Positions 1-5,819 of a stretch of 15,456 nt of DNA are shown here, in pieces. This DNA is from Eggerthellaceae bacterium (GTDB taxonomy: Bacteria; Actinomycetota; Coriobacteriia; Coriobacteriales; Eggerthellaceae): contig JAFYTB010000111.1 in the NCBI GenBank assembly GCA_017559045.1, forward strand, positions 1 to 15,456, written 5' to 3'. The notes beneath the pieces were generated by a model. The model saw only the letters and a list, made by a program, of their open reading frames with translations. It ran no database searches and was not told the origin of the DNA. Made by a program: the position numbers and the translations under genes. Every line of letters begins with the position of its first letter. The stretch's first letter is position 1.

Positions 1-41
1 AGCTATCGGGGGCGAAGCTCTTTTATATGGATGAAGAGATA

Positions 42-611
42 TTAGCTTACGAGGTATGACCACTCGGCTAGACCGAGTGCTTCGCAGACGAGCCGCTGTT
101 CGTCTGCGGGGTTAATCTCGACGGTCTTGATGCTGTTGTCGCCTTTGTACGGCTCTTCGAAGATAAGCAAGGTGCTTTCCTTGAGAGATTTAAGGAATTC
201 GTCTTTGTACTCTAGGAAGACCACGCTGTCGTCGAAGCCGTAGGTATAAAGGTTGATAAGAGTGAGCTGCTGGCCTTTTTCATAAGAGCCATTTCCGGTG
301 CAGACAAAGGTTTCCGTCCAGTAGTCAATGGTGGAGAGGTCTGGATAGTACTCTACCTTCATGCGGATAGTGCCTTCTTTAACGCTGTCGTCGAAGACAA
401 TATTGCAGTTATAGTTTGTGATCTCGATGAGTTCGCCGGGCGCCATCTCGTAGATGATCTCCTCGGTAGTGGCTTCTTCGCTTTCGCTGAGAGAGATGTA
501 GTCAACCTCGAAAGCCGTGTATTCCGCTGCCGCCACACCGGCGCCAACTCCAGTGATCAAGGTGCCTGCAAGGAGGCCTCCGAATAGAATTTTGCTTGTC
601 TTGCTAATCAT
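42..611 (-). CDS. Small exported protein of PadR/HAAS operon
   Basis: Protein of 189 residues, not assigned to a named family. Residues 1-29 form a signal peptide or N-terminal anchor: a short Lys-containing start (KTSK), a Gly/Leu/Ala-rich core and an Ala-Ala-Ala end before Glu30. The mature part is acidic, with no second membrane helix and few basic residues. An AAGGA ribosome binding site precedes the ATG. It is the last gene of an operon after a PadR regulator and a HAAS/DUF1700 membrane protein, with 15 bases between the preceding stop and its start. In comparable operons of other bacteria this place is often taken by a DUF4097 adhesin-like protein. The sequence after the signal (EYTAF, then short alternating polar/hydrophobic strands, residues 30-120) could be a short relative, but this is inference. 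It probably acts outside the membrane as an envelope or sensing component. The gene call is firm; the function is unknown. Confidence 0.8.
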   Translation of the reverse strand: MISKTSKILFGGLLAGTLITGVGAGVAAAEYTAFEVDYISLSESEEATTEEIIYEMAPGELIEITNYNCNIVFDDSVKEGTIRMKVEYYPDLSTIDYWTETFVCTGNGSYEKGQQLTLINLYTYGFDDSVVFLEYKDEFLKSLKESTLLIFEEPYKGDNSIKTVEINPADEQRLVCEALGLAEWSYLVS

Positions 612-626
612 GGCGGTTTCCTTCTA

Positions 627-1484
627 CTAGATAGAGGCAGTGGAATTTGCGCAGATCGGCGCGGTGTTTGCCGCAGCGAGGGGGGAGTCGGTGTCCTTCA
701 AGCCACTGTTGCTGCTTGCCGTGTATTCGGAAGCTTTGCGCTTCGGGTTTCGTTTGATCAGTCGAATGACCAAAAGCGAGATGCTTAGAGATACCAAGAG
801 CAGGCCGAGGGCGCAGAGGCAAATACCGGCAATAGGATAGCCTTGAATCAGTAGCACGACGCAGAATCCAAGCGTGAAGAGGAGTGCGAGAGCGCAGAGG
901 AGAAAGCAGGCTGCCGTGCAGGCAACAAGGGCATTCCAGCACCAACGGATAAGCGTGATGGCCATTCCTGCGATACCCGATCCCAGGGAGCTGCTGCCTC
1001 GCAGAATACCGTTGAAGGTTTTGCCCAAGAAGACACGGAATCGAGTGAGGATGCCCGGTTTCTCGTTTTGCGCTTCTTCCGCGTTTTGGACGGTGGGCTT
1101 TTCTCTGCTAGCAAGCTTGCTCTTAAGGTTCTCGGCTACATCCTTGAGCTTGGACACGCTTTTTTTGGTTGCAGCGGCGGCGTTTGCGGCGGCCAGCTTG
1201 CTTCCTTCAAGGATCTTCTCCGTATTTACGACGGGAGCTTGCTGGGCGTCTTGAGCATTGCTGTCGCCAACAGTGCTTGGTGCCTTGACGTGGTAGGCAC
1301 CCAAGATGTCGCTTACGAGCTGATCGATGTCTCCGAATTCCTTTATAGCTTCTTCTTCGGAGAGTCCCTTCTCGACTTTCATATCGATATGCTGAGAGTA
1401 CTCGTCGATGATGTCTCGTTGCTCTTCGTCCTCTAGAAGGCTCAGCTGCTTCTGAAGCGTGAGCAGAAATTCGGTTTTATTCAT
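627..1484 (-). CDS. HAAS/DUF1700-family membrane protein
   Basis: Protein of 285 residues from the chosen start. Residues 1-62 are a typical HAAS domain: MNKTEFL, then a helix with LSLLEDEEQRDIIDEY, then GLSEEEAIKEFG and a closing helix. This module is found in membrane proteins co-transcribed with PadR-type regulators. Residues 70-145 are an Ala/Lys/Glu-rich linker, probably disordered or helical. About 170-243 hold two or three hydrophobic membrane helices, with a positive KRNPKRK stretch after them at about 245-250. The C-terminal 35 residues are Ala/Ser/Thr-rich. The start is taken at 1484 because the AGAGGAG site lies 7 bases from it but only 1 base from an in-frame ATG at 1490. It overlaps the PadR gene by 8 bases, suggesting translational coupling. 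Its likely role is to transmit or set the output of PadR-controlled envelope genes. The family call is strong; the mechanism is not known from sequence. Confidence 0.85.
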   Translation of the reverse strand: MNKTEFLLTLQKQLSLLEDEEQRDIIDEYSQHIDMKVEKGLSEEEAIKEFGDIDQLVSDILGAYHVKAPSTVGDSNAQDAQQAPVVNTEKILEGSKLAAANAAAATKKSVSKLKDVAENLKSKLASREKPTVQNAEEAQNEKPGILTRFRVFLGKTFNGILRGSSSLGSGIAGMAITLIRWCWNALVACTAACFLLCALALLFTLGFCVVLLIQGYPIAGICLCALGLLLVSLSISLLVIRLIKRNPKRKASEYTASSNSGLKDTDSPLAAANTAPICANSTASI

Positions 1485-1797
1485 GTCCATGCTCCTCTAA
1501 AAACGTGCAAACTCCCTGCTGAAACTCAAACCATTCTCGTCTTAGCTCATCGGCTCGCATGATGCCCGCCGCCGTGAGGCGGTAGTACTTACGCGGAGGA
1601 CCCTCGGTCGATTCGCGGAGATAAGTTTCGAAGTAGTGCTCATTGGTGAGGCGTTTGAGAAGGGGATAGATGGTTCCTTCTTTGACGTCGATAGCGCCGG
1701 ATATTTCCTCAACAAGCTCGTATCCGTACATATCGCGAGCCCTTACTGACTCGAGTACGAGCAGCTCGAGCACGCCTTTTTTGAATTGCGCGTTCAT
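1477..1797 (-). CDS. PadR-family transcriptional regulator
   Basis: Protein of 106 residues, the usual length of the short PadR subfamily. The winged-helix marks are all present: YGYEL at 24-28, the recognition-helix region EGTIYPLLKRL at 40-50, and the wing GPPRKYYRLTAAG at 66-78. A C-terminal helix (80-102) would serve dimerisation. The start is placed at 1797, where AAAGGA lies 8 bases upstream. A longer frame opening at 1824 would add nine residues not expected in the family. It is the first gene of a three-gene minus-strand operon with a HAAS/DUF1700 protein and an exported protein. Such PadR proteins commonly repress their own operon, and a short inverted repeat sits inside the promoter spacer upstream. 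The ligand or signal is unknown. Family assignment is very secure. Confidence 0.93.
   Translation of the reverse strand: MNAQFKKGVLELLVLESVRARDMYGYELVEEISGAIDVKEGTIYPLLKRLTNEHYFETYLRESTEGPPRKYYRLTAAGIMRADELRREWFEFQQGVCTFLEEHGHE
1492..1498 (-). promoter_or_regulatory. Ribosome binding site deciding DUF1700 start
   Basis: AGAGGAG on the minus strand, inside the end of the PadR gene. It is 7 bases from the ATG at 1484 and only 1 base from the ATG at 1490. The shorter protein is therefore preferred. Confidence 0.7.
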
Positions 1798-1938
1798 GCA
1801 TCGATTCCTTTCGAGGTGAAGCATGTTTAAGCGTTGCTTGCTTGATCGAAGGAGATTGCTTTTGGAAACCGGATCGATACAGGTTAAGTCTGCCGTCTCC
1901 CAGATAGCCCATTTTCTGTACTTCGACTGTTCGCTTGC

Positions 1939-1967
1939 ATAGTAAACAAGCTATCTTGTAATGTCAA
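1939..1967 (-). promoter_or_regulatory. Promoter of PadR operon with embedded inverted repeat
   Basis: On the minus strand, TTGACA (1967-1962) is a perfect -35 box. A 17-base spacer follows, then TACTAT (1944-1939), a 4/6 match to the -10 box. The spacer contains ACAAG-N4-CTTGT (1946-1959), a 5-bp-arm inverted repeat. A repressor bound there would block RNA polymerase, so it is a candidate site for PadR autoregulation (inference). Transcription would start near 1932, giving a leader of about 135 bases. Confidence 0.65.
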
Positions 1968-2203
1968 ATACCTGACTAAAAATTGTAACGACAATATGTC
2001 GGGAAGATTTCGACAAGGTTTCGCGGCGAACGGATTAATTCCGAAAGCAGAAGGTCGTATACAATGGGCGAACGGTAAAACGTGTTGAGAATGTGACCAT
2101 CGGTATACGGGTCTTTTCTTTTACCGAAGAGGGTCTATATTGCACTTAATCGCTAGTAAATGCGCTTTTAGCGCATAGTTGTATAACTGAAGGGGAGGTC
2201 ATC
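1968..2203. other. Gene-free spacer upstream of the CMD-family gene
   Basis: Together with 1798-1967 this is a 406-base interval without a credible gene. It is more AT-rich than its surroundings. It holds TCGGTA/TACCGA arms (2100-2105 and 2122-2127), a TACAAT box at 2060-2065 with no good -35 partner, and a perfect hairpin at 2160-2176. I could not fix the promoter of the downstream gene with confidence. No tRNA fold, repeat array or small frame with a ribosome binding site was seen. Confidence 0.5.
2160..2176 (+). promoter_or_regulatory. Inverted repeat upstream of CMD-family gene
   Basis: ATGCGC-TTTTA-GCGCAT: perfect 6-bp arms with a 5-base loop, ending 15 bases before the ribosome binding site. 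It lacks a T-tract, so it is not an intrinsic terminator. It could be an operator or a 5'-leader hairpin (inference). Confidence 0.35.
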
Positions 2204-2977
2204 ATGCCTACTAACAGCGACATTCTGAACAATGCCGAGCAGTTCCGTTCGAAGATGTTCGGCGGATACGAGTCTGCTCTTTCCTATACCGATCCCGAGT
2301 TTGTCCAGATCTTCGAGAACTTCGCATTTGGCGATGTTGTTTCCGCGAGCAAGATCGATGACAAGGCTCGTCTGAAGGCCATTCTGGCTGCGCTTATTGG
2401 CGCTCAGGGTGCTGATGCCTTCCGCACTATGCTTCCCGGTGCTCTTGAGATTGGCGTTACTCCCGATGAAGTGAAGGAGATCGTTTACCAGGCAACGCCG
2501 TACGTGGGTCTGGCTCGCGTTCTTCCCTATATCCTTATTGTTAATGAGCGACTGCGTGGTCGTTCGATTCGTCTTCCTCTCTCTCCGAAGAAGACCACGA
2601 CTCGTGCTGAGCACCTTCAGCGTGGCAATGATATTCAGGTCGAGGTATTTGGCGAGCATATGCGCGACAACTGGGTAGATGCTTCCGCTGAAACCGCTCT
2701 TGTTCGTGAGTGGGCAGCTGCTAATTGCTATGGCGATTACTACACCCGCGAGGGAATGTCTATTGCCGACAGGGAGATGATCACGCTGTGCTTCCTTGCT
2801 GCGATGGGCGGATGCGAGGAGCAGCTTCGTGCGCATGTTGCCGGCAACATTCGTCTTGGCAACGACAAGGAATTCCTTGTTGACGTGCTGCAGAACCTCA
2901 TTCCTTACATCGGCTATCCTCGTGTCATGAACGCAATTGCTTGCGTTGAGGCAGCTGCAGCCGAGATGGAGCAGTAG
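2204..2977 (+). CDS. Tandem carboxymuconolactone decarboxylase-like protein
   Basis: Protein of 257 residues with two copies of the all-helical CMD/AhpD-type fold, at about residues 30-115 and 135-250. Each copy ends in a similar helix pair (ATPYVGLARVLPYI and LIPYIGYPRVMNAI), showing internal duplication. Only the second copy has the family's Cys...His pair (Cys204, His211, within GGCEEQLRAH). The equivalent part of the first copy (GADAFRTMLPGA) has neither residue, so copy one is probably structural. Members of this family are either gamma-carboxymuconolactone decarboxylases or AhpD-like peroxide-defence proteins; with a single Cys rather than a CxxC pair, redox activity is uncertain. A strong GGGGAGG site precedes the ATG by 5 bases. 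It is transcribed alone and converges on nth with 4 bases between stops. No aromatic-degradation genes are nearby, so a decarboxylase name should not be taken literally. Confidence 0.85.
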   Translation: MPTNSDILNNAEQFRSKMFGGYESALSYTDPEFVQIFENFAFGDVVSASKIDDKARLKAILAALIGAQGADAFRTMLPGALEIGVTPDEVKEIVYQATPYVGLARVLPYILIVNERLRGRSIRLPLSPKKTTTRAEHLQRGNDIQVEVFGEHMRDNWVDASAETALVREWAAANCYGDYYTREGMSIADREMITLCFLAAMGGCEEQLRAHVAGNIRLGNDKEFLVDVLQNLIPYIGYPRVMNAIACVEAAAAEMEQ

Positions 2978-2981
2978 TCAC

Positions 2982-3641
2982 CTATTTTGTTTTGCCCGCG
3001 CTTGGGCAGAGGTCGCGGATAAAGCAGTCGTCGCATTTTGGCTTTCTCGCATCGCAGGTTTCGCGACCGAACAAGACCCATTGATGATTGATGGGTCCCC
3101 AGTGGTCGCGTGGGTAGAGAGCGAGTAGATCGTCTTCGGTTTTCGCGGGAGTTTCGGCCTTCGAGAACCGAAGACGATGCGCAATGCGGAACACGTGCGT
3201 ATCCACAGCGATTCCCTCGACGATTCCGAATGCCTCGTTAAGCACGACGTTTGCCGTCTTTCGCCCAACGCCGGGTAACTTTTGCAGCTCGTCGATATCG
3301 CGCGGAATTTCTCCGCCGTATTCGGAGAGAACCATCTGGGCGCATTTAATGCAGTTAGCTGCTTTTGCCCGGTAGAAACCGATGGTGCGAATGATTTCTT
3401 CGACATCGGAAGGATTGGCGGCCGCCAGATCGGTGACAGTGGGGTAGCGCTCCCATAGTGCGGGTGTCACTTTGTTGACGCCCTTGTCGGTGGTTTGGGC
3501 GGACAGCAGAACCGCGATGGTGAGCTTGAATGGATCGCCCCAATAATGAAGAGCGCATTCCGCTTCGGGGTAATGTTCGTTCATGCGCTTGGCGATTTCG
3601 AGGGCGCGCTCAAGCTTGGCCTTTTTTGATTCTCTTGCCAT
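2982..3641 (-). CDS. nth: Endonuclease III (DNA glycosylase/AP lyase)
   Basis: Protein of 219 residues, close to the 211 of the E. coli enzyme. It removes oxidised pyrimidines in base-excision repair and cleaves the abasic site. The helix-hairpin-helix LPGVGRKTA lies at 122-130, with the catalytic lysine at Lys128. The catalytic aspartate is Asp147 in VDTHV. The C-terminal [4Fe-4S] ligands are complete with family spacing: Cys196-x6-Cys203-x2-Cys206-x5-Cys212. The start has GGGAG 4 bases upstream, a site that begins 3 bases past the stop codon of the YgbA-like gene. The two genes are separated by 12 bases and are very likely one transcript. The 3' end is 4 bases from the end of the convergent CMD gene, leaving no room for a private terminator between them. 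No missing residue or frameshift was seen. Confidence 0.97.
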   Translation of the reverse strand: MARESKKAKLERALEIAKRMNEHYPEAECALHYWGDPFKLTIAVLLSAQTTDKGVNKVTPALWERYPTVTDLAAANPSDVEEIIRTIGFYRAKAANCIKCAQMVLSEYGGEIPRDIDELQKLPGVGRKTANVVLNEAFGIVEGIAVDTHVFRIAHRLRFSKAETPAKTEDDLLALYPRDHWGPINHQWVLFGRETCDARKPKCDDCFIRDLCPSAGKTK

Positions 3642-3653
3642 GATGCTCCCGAG

Positions 3654-3998
3654 CTAGCGGTTGAGAAGATGTCGGATTGCGGCAATGGGGTGTCGCGTGA
3701 GCATACGCGGACCGGAATAACGCATGGCAGCGCGAATGCGTTCGCGCATGTCGGCGCGATAGCAGTGGTTGCCGCATTGCTCGCATGATGTTTTCACATC
3801 CATCTTGCGGCAACGCTGCGTTCTCAAGACGGCATAGGCGTCAAGTTCTGCGCATGCTTCGCATACGGATTCACCGCAATATGCGCTATGGGTCTGATCT
3901 GCGATTTTGTGATTATGTTCGCAATAAAGCGCAATCATTTGGGAGATGGTTTTCTTCTCTCGTTCGCGCCTTTTCGCAACAGCAGGGGAGTCTTCCAT
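3654..3998 (-). CDS. ygbA: YgbA-like Cys-rich protein (nitrous oxide-stimulated promoter family)
   Basis: Protein of 114 residues, close to the length of E. coli YgbA. Recognised by its conserved pattern: REREKKTISQMIALYC near residues 11-26, a Cys-x2-Cys at 46/49, CEQCGNHCY with Cys72-x2-Cys75-x3-Cys79, and MRYSGPRMLTRHP at 92-104. Eight cysteines and nearby histidines (28, 30) suggest a bound metal or Fe-S cofactor, though this is not shown. In E. coli ygbA belongs to the NsrR nitric-oxide regulon. The biochemical role is not settled. The start is taken at the ATG at 3998, after a purine-rich but weak site. A TTG at 4064 would add 22 unconserved residues and lacks a binding site. It is the first gene of an operon with nth. 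The coupling suggests DNA repair linked to nitrosative damage (inference). Confidence 0.85.
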   Translation of the reverse strand: MEDSPAVAKRREREKKTISQMIALYCEHNHKIADQTHSAYCGESVCEACAELDAYAVLRTQRCRKMDVKTSCEQCGNHCYRADMRERIRAAMRYSGPRMLTRHPIAAIRHLLNR

Positions 3999-4109
3999 GG
4001 ATTTCTTTTCTCTTCGGAAAATCGTTTTGCACAGGGTAATTGGTTCTTTTGTTTCCACGAGCAACGAATCGGTGGCGGTCTCGTGGGCGGGGGCAAGCTG
4101 TGGGGGAAT

Positions 4110-4138
4110 GCAACTGGTGAACGGTTGCGTAAATCACC
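4110..4138. repeat. Interleaved inverted repeats in divergent spacer
   Basis: GCAAC (4110-4114) pairs with GTTGC (4124-4128), and GGTGA (4116-4120) pairs with TCACC (4134-4138). The two repeats interlock. They lie between the divergent YgbA-like and exported-protein genes, where operators are expected. The arms are only 5 bp, so chance is possible. Confidence 0.3.
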
Positions 4139-4185
4139 GTTTCTTCAATTAAGCCATGTATGATGAGGACAGTAGCATGGGGCTC

Positions 4186-4193
4186 GAGAGAGG
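4186..4193 (+). promoter_or_regulatory. Ribosome binding site deciding start at 4202
   Basis: GAGAGAGG lies 8 bases before the ATG at 4202. The upstream in-frame ATGs at 4160 and 4163 have no such site. The later start also places a signal peptide directly at the N terminus. Confidence 0.65.
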
Positions 4194-4201
4194 TTCTTGT
4201 G

Positions 4202-5659
4202 ATGACTGTTCGTCGACTTGCTGCCATTGTCATGGTTTGTGCTTTTGCCCTGGTCGTCTGCACCTCGAGTGTTGCTTTGGCCAATTCAGCTCGTATGCAC
4301 TGGGAAGGTGTCAGCTCCCCTGGCGCCATGGCGATTGATGAGGATTGTCCCGTTGTCGTCGAAGGTGAAAAACTTGTATTCGATGTTGTCGATTTCCCCG
4401 AGGCTTACTACGGGATTGACGGCGATCCGGCTTCTTATGCATCTACTGTTACGGCAACCTATGAGTTTTTGAATCCCGCTGACTATGCAGTCTCTATGAC
4501 CCTTGCTTTCCCCTTTGGTGTTCTTCCCGATTACTTGATGGATGCCTACTACGAGACGACAAAAGTGGAGCTTGATCGCTTGCTTGAGGGGGGCGTTGGC
4601 GTTTGGGTTGATGGGAAGCAGGTTGAGCTCACTCTTCGCCATACATATTTTTCACCCTATCGTTACTTTGATGTGACCCAGGATTTGTCGCTGCTCGAGA
4701 GCGGTTATGTTCATGATTCCTTCTATGCGCCTGATTTGCCCGTTACCAAATACACCTATCGTATAAGCGGTGTTGCTGAAGACGACTATGCTGCTACCAT
4801 CGGATTCCGCTGGATGCTGAGGGATGATGCGAAGATCATGTTGATCAATCAGAGCGGTTTGCAGTGGTGCGAGGATAATCAAGATGATGTCATCGTGAAT
4901 ACGTGGGCTGAAAGCGGCGGGCTTGTCGAAGTGTACGTTTTCGGATCGGCTCCCGATGATCTGGCAGCCGTACTATACGAAGATGGCAGCTGCGAAACGA
5001 CTCTCGATGCTACAGCTGAACTTGTTGATGTCAGCAATCTGGCATTCGCCGATATTGCCTTTATGAGCTGGTCCGATGAGACTTCGGTCTTAAAGCATGA
5101 TTGGTATAACGCCATGGTTGCATATATGCGCCATTGCGAAAGCGAAGCCGAAGGCATCGTGATGGATACGATGTATCAGGGCGTAGGGGAGAACTTTGAT
5201 CTCTCCGGAATGCTTCTTCGTTGGTATCAATATGATTTGGATTTTGAGGCAGGACAGCGACTGAGCAACAGTGTAATTGCTCCGTTGTATCCGTCGATCA
5301 ATCTTGAAATGGAGCCGCCGGTCTACGGTTATGAATACCTACTCTCTCCGGCTCAGCTTTGGTCTGATTTCAAGTCGCTTCACATCGTAATCAATACTCC
5401 GTATTGCCTGGTCGAAAGCAACCTTGAGGGTTTTAAGCCTTTGGATTGCGAAGAAGGCTACGCACTGTCGCTTGAGGGGCTTCCCCAAAGCGAGTTGGAG
5501 TTTGTCCTGAGTACGTCTGAAAATCCCAAAGAGCCGTTCCTTGGTTCGGATGCGGGCTATGTGTTCGCGCTTTTTGCGCCGCTTGTCGGCTTGCTCTTGC
5601 TGGGTGTTTTGGTCGTTGCTCTATTCATGCGTATCTTCACGAAGAAGTCATGCAGCTAA
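4202..5659 (+). CDS. Exported membrane-anchored protein, unknown function
   Basis: Protein of 485 residues. Residues 1-28 are a standard signal peptide (MTVRR, then a hydrophobic core ending SSVALA before Asn). One strong membrane helix lies at about 453-476, followed by RIFTKK, a positive inside-facing tail. Nearly the whole protein is therefore an extracellular domain with a single C-terminal anchor. The start of the ectodomain (WEG...GAMAIDEDCPVVVE) and a strand-rich stretch near 80-105 (TVTATYEFLNPADY, then LAFPFG) recall uncharacterised Clostridia/Coriobacteria proteins with DUF4424- or VIT-like beta folds. I cannot name the family firmly. The ectodomain is acidic and rich in Tyr, Asp and Leu, with no recognisable catalytic motif. 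It stands alone, divergent from the nth operon, with hairpins downstream. It could be a surface adhesion, sensing or structural protein. Confidence 0.85.
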   Translation: MTVRRLAAIVMVCAFALVVCTSSVALANSARMHWEGVSSPGAMAIDEDCPVVVEGEKLVFDVVDFPEAYYGIDGDPASYASTVTATYEFLNPADYAVSMTLAFPFGVLPDYLMDAYYETTKVELDRLLEGGVGVWVDGKQVELTLRHTYFSPYRYFDVTQDLSLLESGYVHDSFYAPDLPVTKYTYRISGVAEDDYAATIGFRWMLRDDAKIMLINQSGLQWCEDNQDDVIVNTWAESGGLVEVYVFGSAPDDLAAVLYEDGSCETTLDATAELVDVSNLAFADIAFMSWSDETSVLKHDWYNAMVAYMRHCESEAEGIVMDTMYQGVGENFDLSGMLLRWYQYDLDFEAGQRLSNSVIAPLYPSINLEMEPPVYGYEYLLSPAQLWSDFKSLHIVINTPYCLVESNLEGFKPLDCEEGYALSLEGLPQSELEFVLSTSENPKEPFLGSDAGYVFALFAPLVGLLLLGVLVVALFMRIFTKKSCS

Positions 5660-5683
5660 CTTCTGGGGCTTTGGTATGTGAAC

Positions 5684-5710
5684 CGCCTGCGATGTGCCCA
5701 TCGTGAGGCG
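5684..5710 (+). terminator. Stem-loop after exported-protein gene, possible terminator
   Basis: CGCCT (5684-5688) and AGGCG (5706-5710) form an outer stem. CGATG (5690-5694) and CATCG (5699-5703) form an inner stem with a TGCC loop, separated by a small 1x2 internal loop. It starts 24 bases past the stop codon. The following bases are not T-rich, so an intrinsic terminator is only possible; a structured spacer is the alternative. Confidence 0.4.
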
Positions 5711-5736
5711 ACGCTGCTCTATTACAATATGCGCAT

Positions 5737-5752
5737 GCCGCAAAAATGCGGC
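5737..5752 (+). terminator. Second stem-loop upstream of mfd
   Basis: GCCGCA-AAAA-TGCGGC, perfect 6-bp arms with a tetraloop, followed by a mixed T/G stretch (TAGTTGTGTTG). It may end transcription from the left or form a 5' hairpin on the mfd message if transcription begins at the TACAAT box at 5723-5728. Confidence 0.4.
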
Positions 5753-5755
5753 TAG

Positions 5756-5783
5756 TTGTGTTGCTTGGGGTCGGTCGTATTTT
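5756..5783 (+). promoter_or_regulatory. Candidate mfd promoter
   Basis: TTGTGT (5756-5761), a 16-base spacer and TATTTT (5778-5783) would start transcription near 5790, about 30 bases before mfd. Matches are partial (3/6 and 4/6). An alternative -10 box, TACAAT, lies at 5723-5728 without a good -35. Confidence 0.3.
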
Positions 5784-5819
5784 GCGGCTGCTCGTATTTA
5801 GGCGGATTGGCGGAATGGC

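Noticed and set aside
1..59. Possible 3' end of a plus-strand gene entering from the left edge
   Set aside because: All three plus frames stop by position 59 with short peptides. There is too little sequence to choose a frame or call it coding.
1709..1912. 67-codon minus-strand frame in the PadR leader
   Set aside because: It overlaps the padR start in another frame, has no good ribosome binding site and an unlikely composition.
2168..2836. 222-codon minus-strand frame
   Set aside because: Antisense to the CMD-family gene, whose plus-strand product has clear homology and a strong ribosome binding site.
2993..3008. TGCCC/GGGCA hairpin near convergent gene ends, considered as terminator
   Set aside because: It lies within the nth C-terminal codons. 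The T-run precedes it on the plus strand and becomes an A-run after it on the minus strand, so neither direction has terminator form.
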